This document shows positions 28,966 to 39,711 of a stretch of DNA of 64,000 nucleotides, in pieces. The translations under genes and the position numbers were made by a program. The stretch lies in contig NZ_BSNM01000014.1 in NCBI RefSeq assembly GCF_030159995.1, forward strand, positions 357,802-421,801, read 5' to 3'. The notes beneath the pieces are model-generated. The model was not told the DNA's origin. It worked only from the letters and a program-made list of their open reading frames with translations, and made no database searches. This DNA is from Litoribrevibacter albus. GTDB taxonomy: Bacteria > Pseudomonadota > Gammaproteobacteria > Pseudomonadales > Litoribrevibacteraceae. Numbering within the stretch: the stretch's first letter is position 1; every line of letters starts with the position of its first letter.

Positions 28966-30231
28966 ATGGCTGATAAAAAAGCACAGCTTACGATAGACGG
29001 TAAGACTTTAGATCTACCTGTCTATTCAGGAACTGTGGGTCCTGACGTTATTGACGTCCGTAGTTTAACCGGCGAAGGATATTTCACTTACGATCCTGGT
29101 TTCGTTTCAACTGCAGCCTGCGAATCTGCCATTACTTATATTGATGGTGAAAAAGGGGTATTGCTACACAGAGGCTACCCAATTGAACAGCTTGCTGAAA
29201 AAGCGACTTTCCTTGAAACATGCCATCTTCTATTGTTTGGTGAGCTTCCTACTGAAGAAGAAAAAGCGAAATTCGAAGACATCATTACTCATCACACTAT
29301 GGTTCATGACCAATTGAGTGATTTCTTCCATGGTTTCCGTCGTGACTCTCACCCAATGGCGATTATGTGTGGTGTAGTAGGTGCATTATCAGCATTCTAC
29401 CATGACTCCTTAGATATCAATGACCCAAGACATCGTGAAGTTTCAGCATTCCGTCTGATTGCTAAAATTCCTACGATTGCTGCGATGGTATACAAGTACA
29501 GCATTGGTCAGCCATTCATGTATCCTAAAAATGAGCTGAGCTATTCGGAAAACTTCCTTCACATGATGTTCAACACACCTGCTGAAGAAAAACCGATCAA
29601 TCCTGTAATTGCTCGCGCAATGGATCGTATTTTCTTACTTCACGCAGACCACGAACAGAACGCATCTACTTCAACTGTGCGTCTCGCTGGCTCAACAGGT
29701 GCAAATCCATTTGCATGTATTGCAGCTGGTATTGCAGCCCTTTGGGGACCTGCTCACGGCGGTGCTAATGAAGCTGTTCTTAAAATGCTGGATGAGATCG
29801 GTACTGCCGACAATATTCCTGAGTTCATTGAGAAAGCCAAAGACAAGAACGACCCATTCCGTCTAATGGGCTTCGGTCACCGTGTTTACAAGAACTACGA
29901 CCCACGCGCTAAGGTAATGAAGCAAACGTGTGACGAAGTTCTTGAAGAACTAGGCCTGCAAGACGATCCACAGCTTAAAATGGCTATGGAACTTGAGAAA
30001 ATTGCACTAGAAGACGAGTACTTCGTTAAGCGCAACCTATACCCTAACGTTGACTTCTACTCTGGCATTATCTTGAAAGCGATCGGCATTCCAACAGAAA
30101 TGTTTACTGTTATCTTTGCTACTGGACGTACTCCAGGATGGATTGCTCACTGGCATGAAATGATTGGCGGAAACAACCGTATTGGTCGTCCACGTCAGTT
30201 ATACACTGGTGAAACCAAAAGAGACCTGTAA
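28966..30231 (+). CDS. gltA: Citrate synthase (type II, hexameric class)
   Basis: TCA-cycle entry enzyme of 421 residues (E. coli GltA 427). It carries the N-terminal beta-domain typical of Gram-negative GltA ([18 protein letters not shown]), the active-site blocks [19 protein letters not shown] near 225, [15 protein letters not shown] near 260 and [15 protein letters not shown] near 302, and C-terminal RPRQLYTG. A strong AAGGAGG precedes the ATG. It is divergent from sdhC and is distinct from the shorter PrpC. Confidence 0.98.
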   Translation: MADKKAQLTIDGKTLDLPVYSGTVGPDVIDVRSLTGEGYFTYDPGFVSTAACESAITYIDGEKGVLLHRGYPIEQLAEKATFLETCHLLLFGELPTEEEKAKFEDIITHHTMVHDQLSDFFHGFRRDSHPMAIMCGVVGALSAFYHDSLDINDPRHREVSAFRLIAKIPTIAAMVYKYSIGQPFMYPKNELSYSENFLHMMFNTPAEEKPINPVIARAMDRIFLLHADHEQNASTSTVRLAGSTGANPFACIAAGIAALWGPAHGGANEAVLKMLDEIGTADNIPEFIEKAKDKNDPFRLMGFGHRVYKNYDPRAKVMKQTCDEVLEELGLQDDPQLKMAMELEKIALEDEYFVKRNLYPNVDFYSGIILKAIGIPTEMFTVIFATGRTPGWIAHWHEMIGGNNRIGRPRQLYTGETKRDL

Positions 30232-30245
30232 TTGCCTCTTATGAG

Positions 30246-30270
30246 AAAGGCCGCTTAAGCGGCCTTTTTT
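30246..30270 (+). terminator. Shared terminator of gltA and the convergent MFS gene
   Basis: Stem AAAGGCCGC/GCGGCCTTT with a tight TTAA loop and six T on the plus strand. It starts 15 bases after the gltA stop and touches the MFS stop at 30269, so it is probably bidirectional. Confidence 0.9.
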
Positions 30271-31447
30271 ATTGCTCATTCAAACATCTAACAAAGAAGA
30301 ACGACATTAGTACAACACCAGCCGCGACATAAAATAACATCCCATGCACCAATATCTCCCACATCACACCACTAAAGAAAGCTCCTATTGCACCACCTAA
30401 CCCGAAACTTACCCCGCTATATAGTGCTTGCCCTCTTCCAGAAAACTCCTTCGAGAAAAACTTCTGTACATACATCATAGATACGACATGAAGACAACCA
30501 AATGAAAACGCATGCAGAATTTGTGATAGGGCAATAAAAAGAAGGCTATCTGGCAGCACCCCTATCATCATCCACCTAACTGCTGTTAAACCAATGGACA
30601 ATTTAAGTAGAAAATAAGGGCCTACTCGACGCACCCATGATGGAAAAATCAAGAACAAAACAACTTCAGATACAACACCTAACGCCCAAAGACCACCGAT
30701 CACACCGCTCGAATAATCAAACTCCTTCAAATACAGACTATAAAAGGAATAATAAGGACCGTGAGATGCCTGCGTAAGCAGACAAATTACAAGAAAAGCA
30801 GCTACATTTGACCGCTTCAATAATGGCAGAACACTTTTGGTTCGGGCACCACTAAAAACCTCATCTTCATTTCTTAACTCAGAAAGCGAAAAGCTAACAA
30901 GCCCGGCACACAACACAATAGACACCATGATAATGGGCAGCCAGGAGATAGAAACAAAGTCAAACAGCCCACCTAAGCCCAGAGATAGGACAATAAAACC
31001 AATGGAACCCCACATTCTTATTTTCGAATAGAGATGAGCCCGATTTCCCAGGGATTCCAAGGTATAAGCTTCAAACTGTGAAAGAATTGCATTCCAAAAA
31101 ACAGAATACAGCGCACTATAGATCAAAAGCTCATAAAGACTAAAATCCAAAAGGAACAATGAAAAGAAAGTCCCGGCACCAAGGACCCCTACCCTAATCA
31201 CTCTCGCTCGAAAACCTGTGCGATCAGAAATCCAGCCAGCAACACTTGGCGCAAAGATTTTTGTTCCTAAAAAAATGGATTGAACCAAGCCTATCTGATA
31301 ACCAGTGAACCCTTGCCCCTCTAGAAATACAGGCCAGAATGGCAATAAACACCCAAGAAAAGAAAAGTAGAAGAAATAAAAGAGAGATAAAGGCACGGCG
31401 GTTGCGGATTGCACACAACCACCATCAGAGTTTGATGCGTTATTCAT
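30269..31447 (-). CDS. MFS transporter, HcaT/MFS_1-like
   Basis: Inner-membrane carrier of 392 residues with about 12 hydrophobic segments. The opening [24 protein letters not shown] and the loop-2/3 signature [15 protein letters not shown] place it near the 3-phenylpropionate/galactoside-proton symporter branch (HcaT-like). Its start overlaps the aroC stop by eight bases, so it is probably transcribed and translationally coupled with aroC. Substrate unknown. Confidence 0.85.
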   Translation of the reverse strand: MNNASNSDGGCVQSATAVPLSLFYFFYFSFLGCLLPFWPVFLEGQGFTGYQIGLVQSIFLGTKIFAPSVAGWISDRTGFRARVIRVGVLGAGTFFSLFLLDFSLYELLIYSALYSVFWNAILSQFEAYTLESLGNRAHLYSKIRMWGSIGFIVLSLGLGGLFDFVSISWLPIIMVSIVLCAGLVSFSLSELRNEDEVFSGARTKSVLPLLKRSNVAAFLVICLLTQASHGPYYSFYSLYLKEFDYSSGVIGGLWALGVVSEVVLFLIFPSWVRRVGPYFLLKLSIGLTAVRWMMIGVLPDSLLFIALSQILHAFSFGCLHVVSMMYVQKFFSKEFSGRGQALYSGVSFGLGGAIGAFFSGVMWEILVHGMLFYVAAGVVLMSFFFVRCLNEQ

Positions 31448-32543
31448 TCACAGAAGCAGGCACTACAGGTACAGTAGAATTAACATCTGCGTTTTGACCA
31501 CGATGACGTAATATGTGATCCATCAGCACTATAGCAAGCATCGCTTCAGCGATCGGTGTCGCACGCACACCAACACAAGGATCATGCCTGCCTGTTGTTA
31601 CTACTTCTACAGGATTACCATCTTTGTCGATACTCTTTCCTGGCAACAAAATACTAGAGGTTGGCTTCATTGCGATGTGCGCAACAATATCTTGCCCAGT
31701 ACTGATCCCACCAGAAATACCACCCGAATGATTAGACAAGAAACCATCAGGAGTTAGCTCATCTCTATGTTCTGAACCTTTTTGCTCAATACAATCAAAG
31801 CCATCACCAATTTCAACACCTTTCACAGCGTTAATACTCATTAGTGCATGAGCAAGATCTGCATCTAAGCGATCAAAAACAGGCTCACCTAAGCCAGGCA
31901 TCAACCCACTGGCCACTACAGTAATCTTAGCGCCAATAGAATCTCCCGACTTACGAAGCGCATTCATATACTCTTCAAGCTCAGGAATTTTGTCAGGGTC
32001 CGGACAGAAGAATGGGTTCTGATGCACCTGGTCCCAGTCCAGTTTTTCCGCCTTGATTGGCCCAAGTTGCGACATATAGCCACGGATCTCAATACCATAA
32101 CGCTGTTTTAGATATTTCTTAGCAACAGCACCAGCCGCTACACGCATTGCTGTTTCGCGAGCAGATGATCGACCACCACCACGATAATCACGAATACCGT
32201 ATTTCTGTTCATAGCCATAATCAGCATGGTTAGGACGGAAGGTATCTTTAATTTTTGAATAGTCTTTGGAGCGTTGATCGGTATTATGAATGACCATACC
32301 AATCGTGGTGCCAGTAGTTTTACCCTCAAACACACCAGATAGAATTTCAACTTGATCCGGCTCTCGACGCTGAGTTGTAAACTTGGACGTACCCGGCTTT
32401 CTGCGATCTAAATCCTGTTGAATCTCTTCTTCAGAAATCTCAACGCCTGGAGGGCAACCATCAATGATGCATCCTAACGCTTTACCGTGACTTTCACCAA
32501 AGGTGGTTACAGTAAACAATTTTCCAAAACTATTACCAGACAT
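31440..32543 (-). CDS. aroC: Chorismate synthase
   Basis: FMN-dependent last enzyme of the shikimate pathway; 367 residues (E. coli 361). N-terminal [20 protein letters not shown], the central [20 protein letters not shown] near 126 and the C-terminal [18 protein letters not shown] near 316 are the three PROSITE-type signature regions and all are intact. Followed by an overlapping MFS gene and preceded by prmB, a common aroC neighbour. Confidence 0.98.
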   Translation of the reverse strand: MSGNSFGKLFTVTTFGESHGKALGCIIDGCPPGVEISEEEIQQDLDRRKPGTSKFTTQRREPDQVEILSGVFEGKTTGTTIGMVIHNTDQRSKDYSKIKDTFRPNHADYGYEQKYGIRDYRGGGRSSARETAMRVAAGAVAKKYLKQRYGIEIRGYMSQLGPIKAEKLDWDQVHQNPFFCPDPDKIPELEEYMNALRKSGDSIGAKITVVASGLMPGLGEPVFDRLDADLAHALMSINAVKGVEIGDGFDCIEQKGSEHRDELTPDGFLSNHSGGISGGISTGQDIVAHIAMKPTSSILLPGKSIDKDGNPVEVVTTGRHDPCVGVRATPIAEAMLAIVLMDHILRHRGQNADVNSTVPVVPASVNE

Positions 32544-32640
32544 TAAGCCCTCACAATTACATCTGAATGCCGAAAAGGTCGAATATTATACGCAAAATAT
32601 GCTCAATAGACTAAAGTTCTTTACTAACAGAACCTTAGCA

Positions 32641-33576
32641 TTACTTCTGAATCTCATCCTGATTATTAACAAGCTCTTCATAGGTCATGACTAATACACC
32701 GTCACCGCCATTTTCAAGCTCTATCCAATTAAAATCGATTCCAGGAAACGCTTGTTCAAGATTATGTTGCGAGTAACCAACTTCCATAATAAACAAGCCA
32801 CCCTCATTCAGGTACTTCAACGCCTCTTTTAAAATCTCGCCAGGCGCATCCATTCCATCATCACCAGAAATCAGGGCAATAGCTGGCTCATGCACAAATT
32901 CTGAAGGCATTGCATCGAAGTCTTCTCTGTCTACATACGGAGGATTAGCAATGATCAAATCATATTTAACCCCTTCCGGTATTCCCTTAAAGATATCCGA
33001 TTCAATAGGAAATACTCGATCCATCAACTGATGATCTTCAATGTTTTGCTGAGCAACAGACAAAGCATCATTCGAAATATCGACCAAATCTACTTCTGCA
33101 TCCGGGAACTCATAAGCAGCCGCAATACCAATACAACCACTGCCGGTACACATATCCAGAATTTTGGTCGGCTCGTAACTTAACCAAGGTTCAAAATGTT
33201 TCTTAATGAGTTCTGCAATTGGGGAACGAGGAACCAATACGCGCTCATCCACATAGAACGGCAAATCACAAAACCAAGCCTGATTAAAAATATAAGGAAG
33301 TGGTGTTCTGTCCTGAAGACGTGCTCTAAGGTTATAAATGATTTTTTGACGCTCAGTAGTGGTTAAATTTGCATCGGCGAAATTTTCATAACTGTGCCAG
33401 GGTAAAGAAAGAGAGTTTAATACCAACTGAATACTTTCATCCCACGCATTATCAGTACCATGACCAAAATACACATCACTTTCATTCATTCGACTAAAGC
33501 ACCAGCGGCACATATCCTTGATGCTTCTTAATTCAGTTATTGCTCTATGCGTATCCCAGTCATTGATATTTGTCAT
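32641..33576 (-). CDS. prmB: 50S ribosomal protein L3 N5-glutamine methyltransferase
   Basis: SAM-dependent methyltransferase of 311 residues (E. coli PrmB 310). It has the N-terminal helical substrate domain, the SAM motif ILDMCTGSGCIGIAAA near 140 and the catalytic glutamine-methylating NPPY motif (IIANPPYVDREDFDAMP) near 206. The RSPIAELI block near residue 120 distinguishes PrmB from PrmC (HemK). It precedes aroC, the usual gammaproteobacterial order. Confidence 0.95.
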   Translation of the reverse strand: MTNINDWDTHRAITELRSIKDMCRWCFSRMNESDVYFGHGTDNAWDESIQLVLNSLSLPWHSYENFADANLTTTERQKIIYNLRARLQDRTPLPYIFNQAWFCDLPFYVDERVLVPRSPIAELIKKHFEPWLSYEPTKILDMCTGSGCIGIAAAYEFPDAEVDLVDISNDALSVAQQNIEDHQLMDRVFPIESDIFKGIPEGVKYDLIIANPPYVDREDFDAMPSEFVHEPAIALISGDDGMDAPGEILKEALKYLNEGGLFIMEVGYSQHNLEQAFPGIDFNWIELENGGDGVLVMTYEELVNNQDEIQK

Positions 33577-33696
33577 AATGAGTTATTTACCTGATAAAAA
33601 TCATTAGGTTTAGTTGAATTCAAACACTCCGCATTATACGGACGATTCATAAGCGGAGCCAATAAACAGGCTCATCGATCGGAAAAAACTAAAAAA

Positions 33697-34767
33697 TTAG
33701 GGTATATTTGGAATAGCCTTTTCGGCAAGCTCTCGACCGATTTGAATCAGCTCTTCCGCCCGTTGAAAATCAAGCGTCCCACAGGCATTGGAAGGTACCT
33801 GGATCATAATATCTGGCGCATATCCTGCTACCTTATATTTACTTAATGAACTCTGCATAGTATCGATGGCCTGATGAATGACGTCGATTTTCCCCATTTT
33901 CATCATAGGCAGCGGCGAACCGTCATCTACAGCGGCTTGGAACCTTCTAAACCAACGTGAAGTCCGCTCTTTTATGTGTTGCCACCAAAGCAAAGTTTCC
34001 TCGGATTCGTGTTCATTCACCATTAATTCAATATCTTGATTTAACAGTTCTCCAAAAGTATCCAAAGAAAGTGAGCTTGAATGATCAAGATCCAATTCCA
34101 AATACTCTGATATCAAATCCCGGCCGGTTGTGGTTTCCATAAGACTTTCAGCTTCGGCCAGTTCTTGATCATCAAGAGGCACAACATCATCTGCATCCAT
34201 AGAGGCGGTTGCACACGCCTCACGCCCAGCCAGATCCACTGCTATGGTCAAATCGGTATGAGCAGAGACTGTGGGAATAATAGGAATAGGATTCAGAACA
34301 CCACCATCAACCAGCAGCATTCCTTTTAATGACACAGGAGTAAATAAACTTGGAATTGAGACGGAGGCCCGCATCGCTCGAACCAAATTACCACGCTGAA
34401 ACCAGATCTCTTTCTTACTGATCAGATCCGTTGCCACCGCCGTATATTCAATGGGTAAATCCTGGATTTTGATATCGCCAATCATTTCATGAATAACTTT
34501 GAACAGCCGGTCCCCTCTTATAGCCCCCGGCTCTCTTAGGGAAAAATCCAATAATTTAAGAAACCCCAAATAGGAGAATTCACTTACCCATTGTTTAAAC
34601 TCGGGAAGCTTCCCGGCCGCATAAACACCACCAACCAAAGCCCCCATTGAAGAACCTGAAATAGCTTTGATATCAAAGCCTCTTTCTTCAAGCACCTCGA
34701 TAACGCCAATATGAGCGTAGCCTCTTGCACCACCACTGCCAAGAACCAAAGATACAGTTTTAGTCAT
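33697..34767 (-). CDS. Patatin-like phospholipase family protein (RssA-like)
   Basis: A 356-residue putative serine acyl hydrolase. It has the oxyanion motif GSGGARGYAHIGV near residue 10, the nucleophile elbow GSSMG near 39 and the catalytic DGG in LLVDGGVLNPIP near 153. E. coli RssA is shorter (301); here about 60 acidic residues are inserted after the DGG. The ATG at 34767 is preferred to GTG at 34773 because AGGGG lies five bases before it. Probably cytoplasmic; natural lipid unknown. Confidence 0.88.
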   Translation of the reverse strand: MTKTVSLVLGSGGARGYAHIGVIEVLEERGFDIKAISGSSMGALVGGVYAAGKLPEFKQWVSEFSYLGFLKLLDFSLREPGAIRGDRLFKVIHEMIGDIKIQDLPIEYTAVATDLISKKEIWFQRGNLVRAMRASVSIPSLFTPVSLKGMLLVDGGVLNPIPIIPTVSAHTDLTIAVDLAGREACATASMDADDVVPLDDQELAEAESLMETTTGRDLISEYLELDLDHSSSLSLDTFGELLNQDIELMVNEHESEETLLWWQHIKERTSRWFRRFQAAVDDGSPLPMMKMGKIDVIHQAIDTMQSSLSKYKVAGYAPDIMIQVPSNACGTLDFQRAEELIQIGRELAEKAIPNIP

Positions 34768-34789
34768 AGCCACCCCTTATATATGGGTG

Positions 34790-35689
34790 TTAATTTTCAA
34801 CAAAAATCTCTACCCATTGCTCAAGAGACTTCGCATCAGGATGCGTTGGCGATAACGGGCCAACGCCATAAACATCCATTCTTAAACCACTTACTGTCGA
34901 CATGACATAGTCTTTAAGCTGACGAGCCAATTGTTCGCTTTTATCGATTTCGGTATCGATCCCTTCATCAGTGGAATAGTGACCAACAAAAAACACTCGC
35001 TCTGGTCGCATTGCCAAAAGCTTACGACTGATCGTTGCTACCTGAGTTCGGGCTGTCGAAGTCATCACCAAACGTTCCGACGCATTAAGTGAGACAGGAA
35101 TCAAAATCGGAGCCTGTCCTCGTTCAGGTAAATCAGATTTTTTGACCACAGGTCCATCAGCAACCTGATCCACTGAAGCGGTTAATTGGTCCACCATTAA
35201 GTAATTACGCTTATTGGCTCGAATAATCCCATAAAGCACAACGATATGACTGCGTTCAGAGGAACGCCAATGATAGACCCCATAATGCTGAGATGACTCT
35301 AATCCACCAAGTTGAGCCTGACCAAAAATATCATTTGCCCATAACGCACTCACACCACAGTCTCGACCATGACATTGAAACCAGACCTCTGCATTTTGTC
35401 GCTGTAATTGCATCTGATAAAAGCTCCAGGCTTCAGACAGCTCAAAGTCATCTTCCAGTCGATAAAGGGCCCTCACCATATTGGCGTTCAATCGGCGACT
35501 TTTTTCTACATGGAGCCGGCCGTTCACCTTGGTAACAGGGCTAAGAATCAGACGGTAATCAGGAATTTGTTGGGTTTGCTGATGCTGAATTTTACTGTAT
35601 GGAAATGGCTGCAGCTCAGCTCTTAATTGCCAACTGGACAACAACAGAGTTATTACAAGCGCAGGAAACTTCCATCCTAAAGAAACCAT
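34790..35689 (-). CDS. DUF4892 family periplasmic or envelope protein
   Basis: A 299-residue secreted protein. Residues 1-24 form a signal peptide (hydrophobic core ALVITLLLSSWQLRA, cleavage before ELQPFPYS). The mature N-terminal half matches the DUF4892 pattern, with ELQPFP, the RLILSPV strand and WFQCHGRDCG with a Cys pair that may form a disulfide. The C-terminal part (VFFVGHYSTDEGIDTE...SEQLARQLKDYV) resembles an OmpA-like peptidoglycan-binding fold in spacing. Start supported by AAGGA. Function unknown. Confidence 0.8.
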   Translation of the reverse strand: MVSLGWKFPALVITLLLSSWQLRAELQPFPYSKIQHQQTQQIPDYRLILSPVTKVNGRLHVEKSRRLNANMVRALYRLEDDFELSEAWSFYQMQLQRQNAEVWFQCHGRDCGVSALWANDIFGQAQLGGLESSQHYGVYHWRSSERSHIVVLYGIIRANKRNYLMVDQLTASVDQVADGPVVKKSDLPERGQAPILIPVSLNASERLVMTSTARTQVATISRKLLAMRPERVFFVGHYSTDEGIDTEIDKSEQLARQLKDYVMSTVSGLRMDVYGVGPLSPTHPDAKSLEQWVEIFVEN

Positions 35690-35718
35690 TAATATATCCT
35701 TTTATGCAGCTTACAGTG

Positions 35719-36585
35719 TTAACCATTAATAAATGAGTTTAGTTCCTCTGCAACACTTAATGCAGATTCTTCCATGTGCAAATGATGTCCACCCGGTAAT
35801 TGAACCACGTCCGGATCAGTAAAGTAGGACAAACGCAAATCAATAACATCGCGAGGTATCAGACTGTTCTCTGCAATAATTACTTTCAAGGGAACAGACA
35901 ACTTCGACAGAAAACCTTTCACCTGACTCTCACTTAATCGCATCGGAGAAGGCAAACGTAGCTTTGGATCTGTGGACCAGAAAAAACCGCTTTCATTGGA
36001 TTTATGAGAACGCTCAACCAGTTTCAGTGAAGCCTCATAAGTAAGCCCACCTATTCCTTTTTGTCTTGCCTGAGCCATCTCATCCAATGAAGAATAAGCC
36101 ACAAGATTTCTACCTACACCTTTAATCTGCTTCTCAATCGAATCTCTTAATTGCCGGGCACTATCTTTAGGGTCACTGGAAATTGGGCCAACAGCTTCTA
36201 TTAAACACACCTTCTCTACTACTTCAGGATAGACAGATGAGAACACACTAGACAAGGCCGCCCCCAAAGAATGACCAACCAGAATAACTTTCTCGAAGCC
36301 TAGCGAGTCAATAAGCCGTTTTATATCAGCCACACCATCAAGGAAATGATAAAGCTGTCCGTTAGCTTTATGACTTGAGTGCCCATGACCTGGTAAATCG
36401 ATAGCCAGATATAAACGATCATTTGGTAAATGTGAAATAACCTGATCAAAACTATTCGCGTTATCTAGCCAACCGTGCACCAACAATACTGGCACGTGAG
36501 ATTGAGGAAATGATGAATCTTGCCCCCATTGTTTGTAAGAAATGATTAAATGGCCAAGATCAACTTCTTTCTCAATAAAACTCAT
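35719..36585 (-). CDS. Alpha/beta-fold hydrolase
   Basis: Hydrolase of 288 residues with the oxyanion HGW (VLLVHGWLDNANSF), the nucleophile elbow GHSLGA at about residue 106 and a C-terminal catalytic His in GGHHLHME. It resembles the MEST/serine-hydrolase branch. AAGGA supports the start. It is 29 bases from the DUF4892 gene and 20 bases from sixA on the same strand, so these are probably one operon. Substrate unknown. Confidence 0.9.
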   Translation of the reverse strand: MSFIEKEVDLGHLIISYKQWGQDSSFPQSHVPVLLVHGWLDNANSFDQVISHLPNDRLYLAIDLPGHGHSSHKANGQLYHFLDGVADIKRLIDSLGFEKVILVGHSLGAALSSVFSSVYPEVVEKVCLIEAVGPISSDPKDSARQLRDSIEKQIKGVGRNLVAYSSLDEMAQARQKGIGGLTYEASLKLVERSHKSNESGFFWSTDPKLRLPSPMRLSESQVKGFLSKLSVPLKVIIAENSLIPRDVIDLRLSYFTDPDVVQLPGGHHLHMEESALSVAEELNSFING

Positions 36586-36605
36586 AGTATTCCTTTAAAT
36601 TGTAC

Positions 36606-37070
36606 TCAGGGTATGATCCGCTTAATCAGCTCAACGCAGCCTGTACCAGGATATTCACACTCAAGGCAACAAGCATAACCAGTATCAAAAACCAACCGAG
36701 GTTGCGAGACTGCCTCAACACCATAAACCAATGCGTTCGTGATCTCAGTAACCATTGGATTGTGAGATACCAGAATGACATCTGTCTCTGTTGTGTTCTG
36801 CAACCATTCAATAATTTTCTGAAATGGCGTACCTGCCTGAAGAACTGGCAAAGGAATCGCATCAATGCCTAGTTCTTGACTGATAATGGAAGCGGTTTCA
36901 GAAGTCCGTTCAAAGGGGCTGTGCAATAGCTTTGTATGCTCTGTGCACCAATCCTTTAACTGAGTACCGGTACTCTTAGCTTGCTTTCGACCATAGTCCG
37001 TCAGCTGACGTTGAGCATCTGAGTCTGCGCCATAGGATGCCTCACCATGTCTTACTATCGCAATTCTCAT
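36606..37070 (-). CDS. sixA: Phosphohistidine phosphatase SixA
   Basis: Histidine phosphatase of 154 residues (E. coli SixA 161). The catalytic N-terminus reads RIAIVRHGEASYGA and the second active-site His lies in VILVSHNPMV near residue 103. In E. coli SixA dephosphorylates NPr of the nitrogen PTS; here a role in phosphorelay control is assumed by orthology. AAGGAC lies before the ATG. Confidence 0.92.
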   Translation of the reverse strand: MRIAIVRHGEASYGADSDAQRQLTDYGRKQAKSTGTQLKDWCTEHTKLLHSPFERTSETASIISQELGIDAIPLPVLQAGTPFQKIIEWLQNTTETDVILVSHNPMVTEITNALVYGVEAVSQPRLVFDTGYACCLECEYPGTGCVELIKRIIP

Positions 37071-37257
37071 ATATATCGTCCTTCACTTATCACCTGAAGC
37101 CTTACTCTATTCATCATAGTAGTTCGAATAGCGGTCCGACTAGCGCCTTGGAATGATATCAACTATTCTAATTGATCAGTAAAAATATTTTGCTAACTTA
37201 TTCTTTTTCAAACGTATATCTGCACACGCAAGCCTCAAGAGGTTGAGAAAAAGCCCT

Positions 37258-37764
37258 ATGCTAAATCAAGAACAACTTGAAGCTACTATCAAAATGTTGG
37301 CATTAGCCGTCGCTCAAATAGAAGCTACTATGATCGAGGCAGGACAATCTGTAACTGAGCTTTCTTCCTCTTTCTCTGAAATCGCTGAAAACTTTCATCA
37401 TTTGGACGGACATGATGCAGAAACAGTCATCCGGGTTGATCGACGGGACTTTTCAAATTTAAGAGAAAAACTCAACAGAGCAATTATTGCAATGCAGTTT
37501 TATGACCGTATGACACAGCGATTACATCATGTTAATACAGGCCTGACAGACACCGCCAACTTACTGGGAGACCCAAGTAATATTTCAGATCAAGATTGGA
37601 ACGACCTGCAAAACAGCATTAAACAGCGCTATACAATGGAGTCAGAACGTAAGATGTTTGAACAAATCGTATCCGGCATATCATTAGATGAGGCACTTGA
37701 AGCATTCAAACAAATTACTTCAAGTACCCTAGCTGAACCACAAGACGACATAGAACTTTTTTAG
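37258..37764 (+). CDS. Helical cytoplasmic protein, possibly CheZ-related
   Basis: A 168-residue all-helical protein with no membrane segment. It contains a long heptad-rich N-terminal helix pair (residues 1-60), a central IAMQFYDRMTQRLHHVNTGL block near 79 and a C-terminal helix with a charged tail ending DDIELF. The FYDRM.QRL block and the free C-terminal amphipathic tail recall CheZ and related chemotaxis proteins, but the match is weak. ATG at 37258 is preferred to a TTG at 37243. It lies near cheV and an EAL-HDOD gene, which fits a signalling role. Function unproven. Confidence 0.7.
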   Translation: MLNQEQLEATIKMLALAVAQIEATMIEAGQSVTELSSSFSEIAENFHHLDGHDAETVIRVDRRDFSNLREKLNRAIIAMQFYDRMTQRLHHVNTGLTDTANLLGDPSNISDQDWNDLQNSIKQRYTMESERKMFEQIVSGISLDEALEAFKQITSSTLAEPQDDIELF

Positions 37765-37779
37765 ATTCAGAAAACAGCC

Positions 37780-38592
37780 TTAACAGATCACCTCAACCTT
37801 ATCTCCAACGGAAATCAAACCCTGTTTTGGAGAGTGCACAGCATTTTGACCAAAAAAGGTCGCATTCCCCTGCTTTCTTGTTGCTACCAGCGTTTCAATA
37901 ACCGCACGTTCTCTTTCAATGGTTTCTGGATTTATTGAAGGCATAACACAACGAGAACATGGCTTAACCAGATCAAAGCGTATTCCGTTAATCTCAATCG
38001 CTTTCCATTGGTCCTCTGCATACGGAACCAAGTCATCACCTTCAATTACGATATTTGGACGGAAGCGCTTAATTGAAATTTCATACCCTAGATCTTTATT
38101 GAATTGCTCAATTGAAGTCGTTGTTGCAACAAGAAAAGGAAAACCATCCGCAAAACCGACTTGATCCATCGGCTTCGCAAAGTCTTGATCCACGGTTCTT
38201 AATTGCTCATCGTCTATGTACGCGAGGCGAACGTCTTTATCCAGAATTTCAGACAACCAAGTGGAAACCTGCTCGCCCTGATCCCAGCATTGCTGACGAT
38301 CTTTCCACACCTCGGTTTCAATTAATGATGTTTTACTGACAGGCACATCGATGTAGGAGTCAGCACCATCAAGGTATTGAAGCGCGATCTGCTCACTTTC
38401 CTGTTTGACACGAATTCTTGCAAGTTTTGGGTCTTTCCGCTGAGTAACAAACTTGCCGGTCTCTGCGTCCACAATCATCCAGCGTCGATCATTCTCAATA
38501 CCTGATGGCGTAATGTTTGCGCTTTGTAAGGTATTTGGCGCACATGACTTTATGGGGTAATAAAAAAGAGAGTGGACAGAAAGATTAGACAT
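37780..38592 (-). CDS. MOSC domain-containing protein (YcbX N-terminal type)
   Basis: A 270-residue protein with the MOSC N-terminal beta-barrel (LFYYPIKSCAPNTLQSANITPSGIENDRRWMIVD) and the MOSC domain. The molybdenum-cofactor-binding cysteine is in the conserved CSRCVMPSINPET near residue 214. E. coli YcbX has a further C-terminal 2Fe-2S ferredoxin domain; that domain is absent here. Family members reduce N-hydroxylated compounds. ATG at 38592 has GGA upstream and is chosen over GTG at 38598. Confidence 0.9.
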   Translation of the reverse strand: MSNLSVHSLFYYPIKSCAPNTLQSANITPSGIENDRRWMIVDAETGKFVTQRKDPKLARIRVKQESEQIALQYLDGADSYIDVPVSKTSLIETEVWKDRQQCWDQGEQVSTWLSEILDKDVRLAYIDDEQLRTVDQDFAKPMDQVGFADGFPFLVATTTSIEQFNKDLGYEISIKRFRPNIVIEGDDLVPYAEDQWKAIEINGIRFDLVKPCSRCVMPSINPETIERERAVIETLVATRKQGNATFFGQNAVHSPKQGLISVGDKVEVIC

Positions 38593-38675
38593 GGTCACGA
38601 TTCCAAGTTTATTGACTAATTAGTTTGGAATCATGACACAGATGCTTTTGAAATCAATAGCATAAACGCTATAAA

Positions 38676-39608
38676 TTATAGTCCTTTTATGGACTTAATT
38701 CGGTTCTGGACAACCTGAGCAAGCATATCTGGTTGGAATTTAGACAAGAAATCATTGCATCCCACCTTCTCAACCATAGCCTTGTTAAAGCCGCCACTAA
38801 GAGATGTATGCAGCACAATGAATAAATCCTTCATACGAGGATCATTACGGATTTCCGTCGTTAATCGATAACCATCCATAGAAGGCATTTCTGCGTCAGT
38901 AATAAGCATCAGATACTTATCAGGCGGATTCACACCTGAATCCGCCAACTGTTTAAGGTGTTCGAGCGCTTGCAACCCATCACTGCGAGATGTCACCTTG
39001 ATGCCAATTTTATGTAATGTTTCAGAGGCTTGAGAAATCGCGACAGTAGAGTCATCGACCAACAGAATCTCTAAGCCATGTGCGTATTGCATCACCCTAG
39101 GATCTAGCACATCATCAGATACGTCCGTGTCATACGGTGAAATTTCAGCCAGAACTTTCTCGACATCAATAATTTCAACAATCTTTTCGTCAATTCGGGT
39201 TATCGCGGTCAGGAAGTTTTGACGGCCTGAGCCTTGTGGCGGAGGAAGAATATCTTCCCAATTAAGGTTCACAATCCGACTGACACCACCCACCAAAAAC
39301 GCCTGAACTGATCGATTGTATTCGGTCACAATAATGGTACATTTTTCATCAGGAATGATAGGACGCATACCAATGGCAGCGCTTAAATCAATCACAGGAA
39401 TAGTCGCCCCACGCAGGTGGGTCACACCGCACACGTGAGGGTGACGATGAGGAATCAACGTCAGATTAGGAAGCGGTAAAACTTCCTGGATTTTGAACAC
39501 ATTAATGGCGTACTGCTGATGACCGTGTAGCTGAAAAGTTAAGATCTCAAGACGGTTTTCACCTACTAGCTGTGTTCTAGAATCAACTGAATCTAAAATT
39601 CCAGACAT
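38676..39608 (-). CDS. cheV: Chemotaxis coupling protein CheV
   Basis: A 310-residue hybrid of an N-terminal CheW domain (about 15-165, with QYAINVFKIQEVLPLP and VIDLSAAIGM) and a C-terminal receiver (about 185-310). The receiver has the acidic pocket LLVDDSTVA, the phospho-acceptor Asp in LITDAEMPSMDGYRL and the Thr/Ser and Lys of HTSLSGG and FLSKFQP. CheV couples receptors to CheA and adapts by phosphorylation. No other che gene is adjacent. Confidence 0.93.
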   Translation of the reverse strand: MSGILDSVDSRTQLVGENRLEILTFQLHGHQQYAINVFKIQEVLPLPNLTLIPHRHPHVCGVTHLRGATIPVIDLSAAIGMRPIIPDEKCTIIVTEYNRSVQAFLVGGVSRIVNLNWEDILPPPQGSGRQNFLTAITRIDEKIVEIIDVEKVLAEISPYDTDVSDDVLDPRVMQYAHGLEILLVDDSTVAISQASETLHKIGIKVTSRSDGLQALEHLKQLADSGVNPPDKYLMLITDAEMPSMDGYRLTTEIRNDPRMKDLFIVLHTSLSGGFNKAMVEKVGCNDFLSKFQPDMLAQVVQNRIKSIKGL

Positions 39609-39711
39609 TAACTGACCTCTGGTGATGATTTATGGTTAGGAATTATATCGTGATCTACACTTAAATCTTTAATAATTGTAGATCAATTCGTTATGGACGT
39701 TAAAAGGCTAT

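Noticed and set aside
28966..30231. gltA as a duplicate of prpC
   Set aside because: The two differ in length and N-terminal domain; each fits its own family and context.
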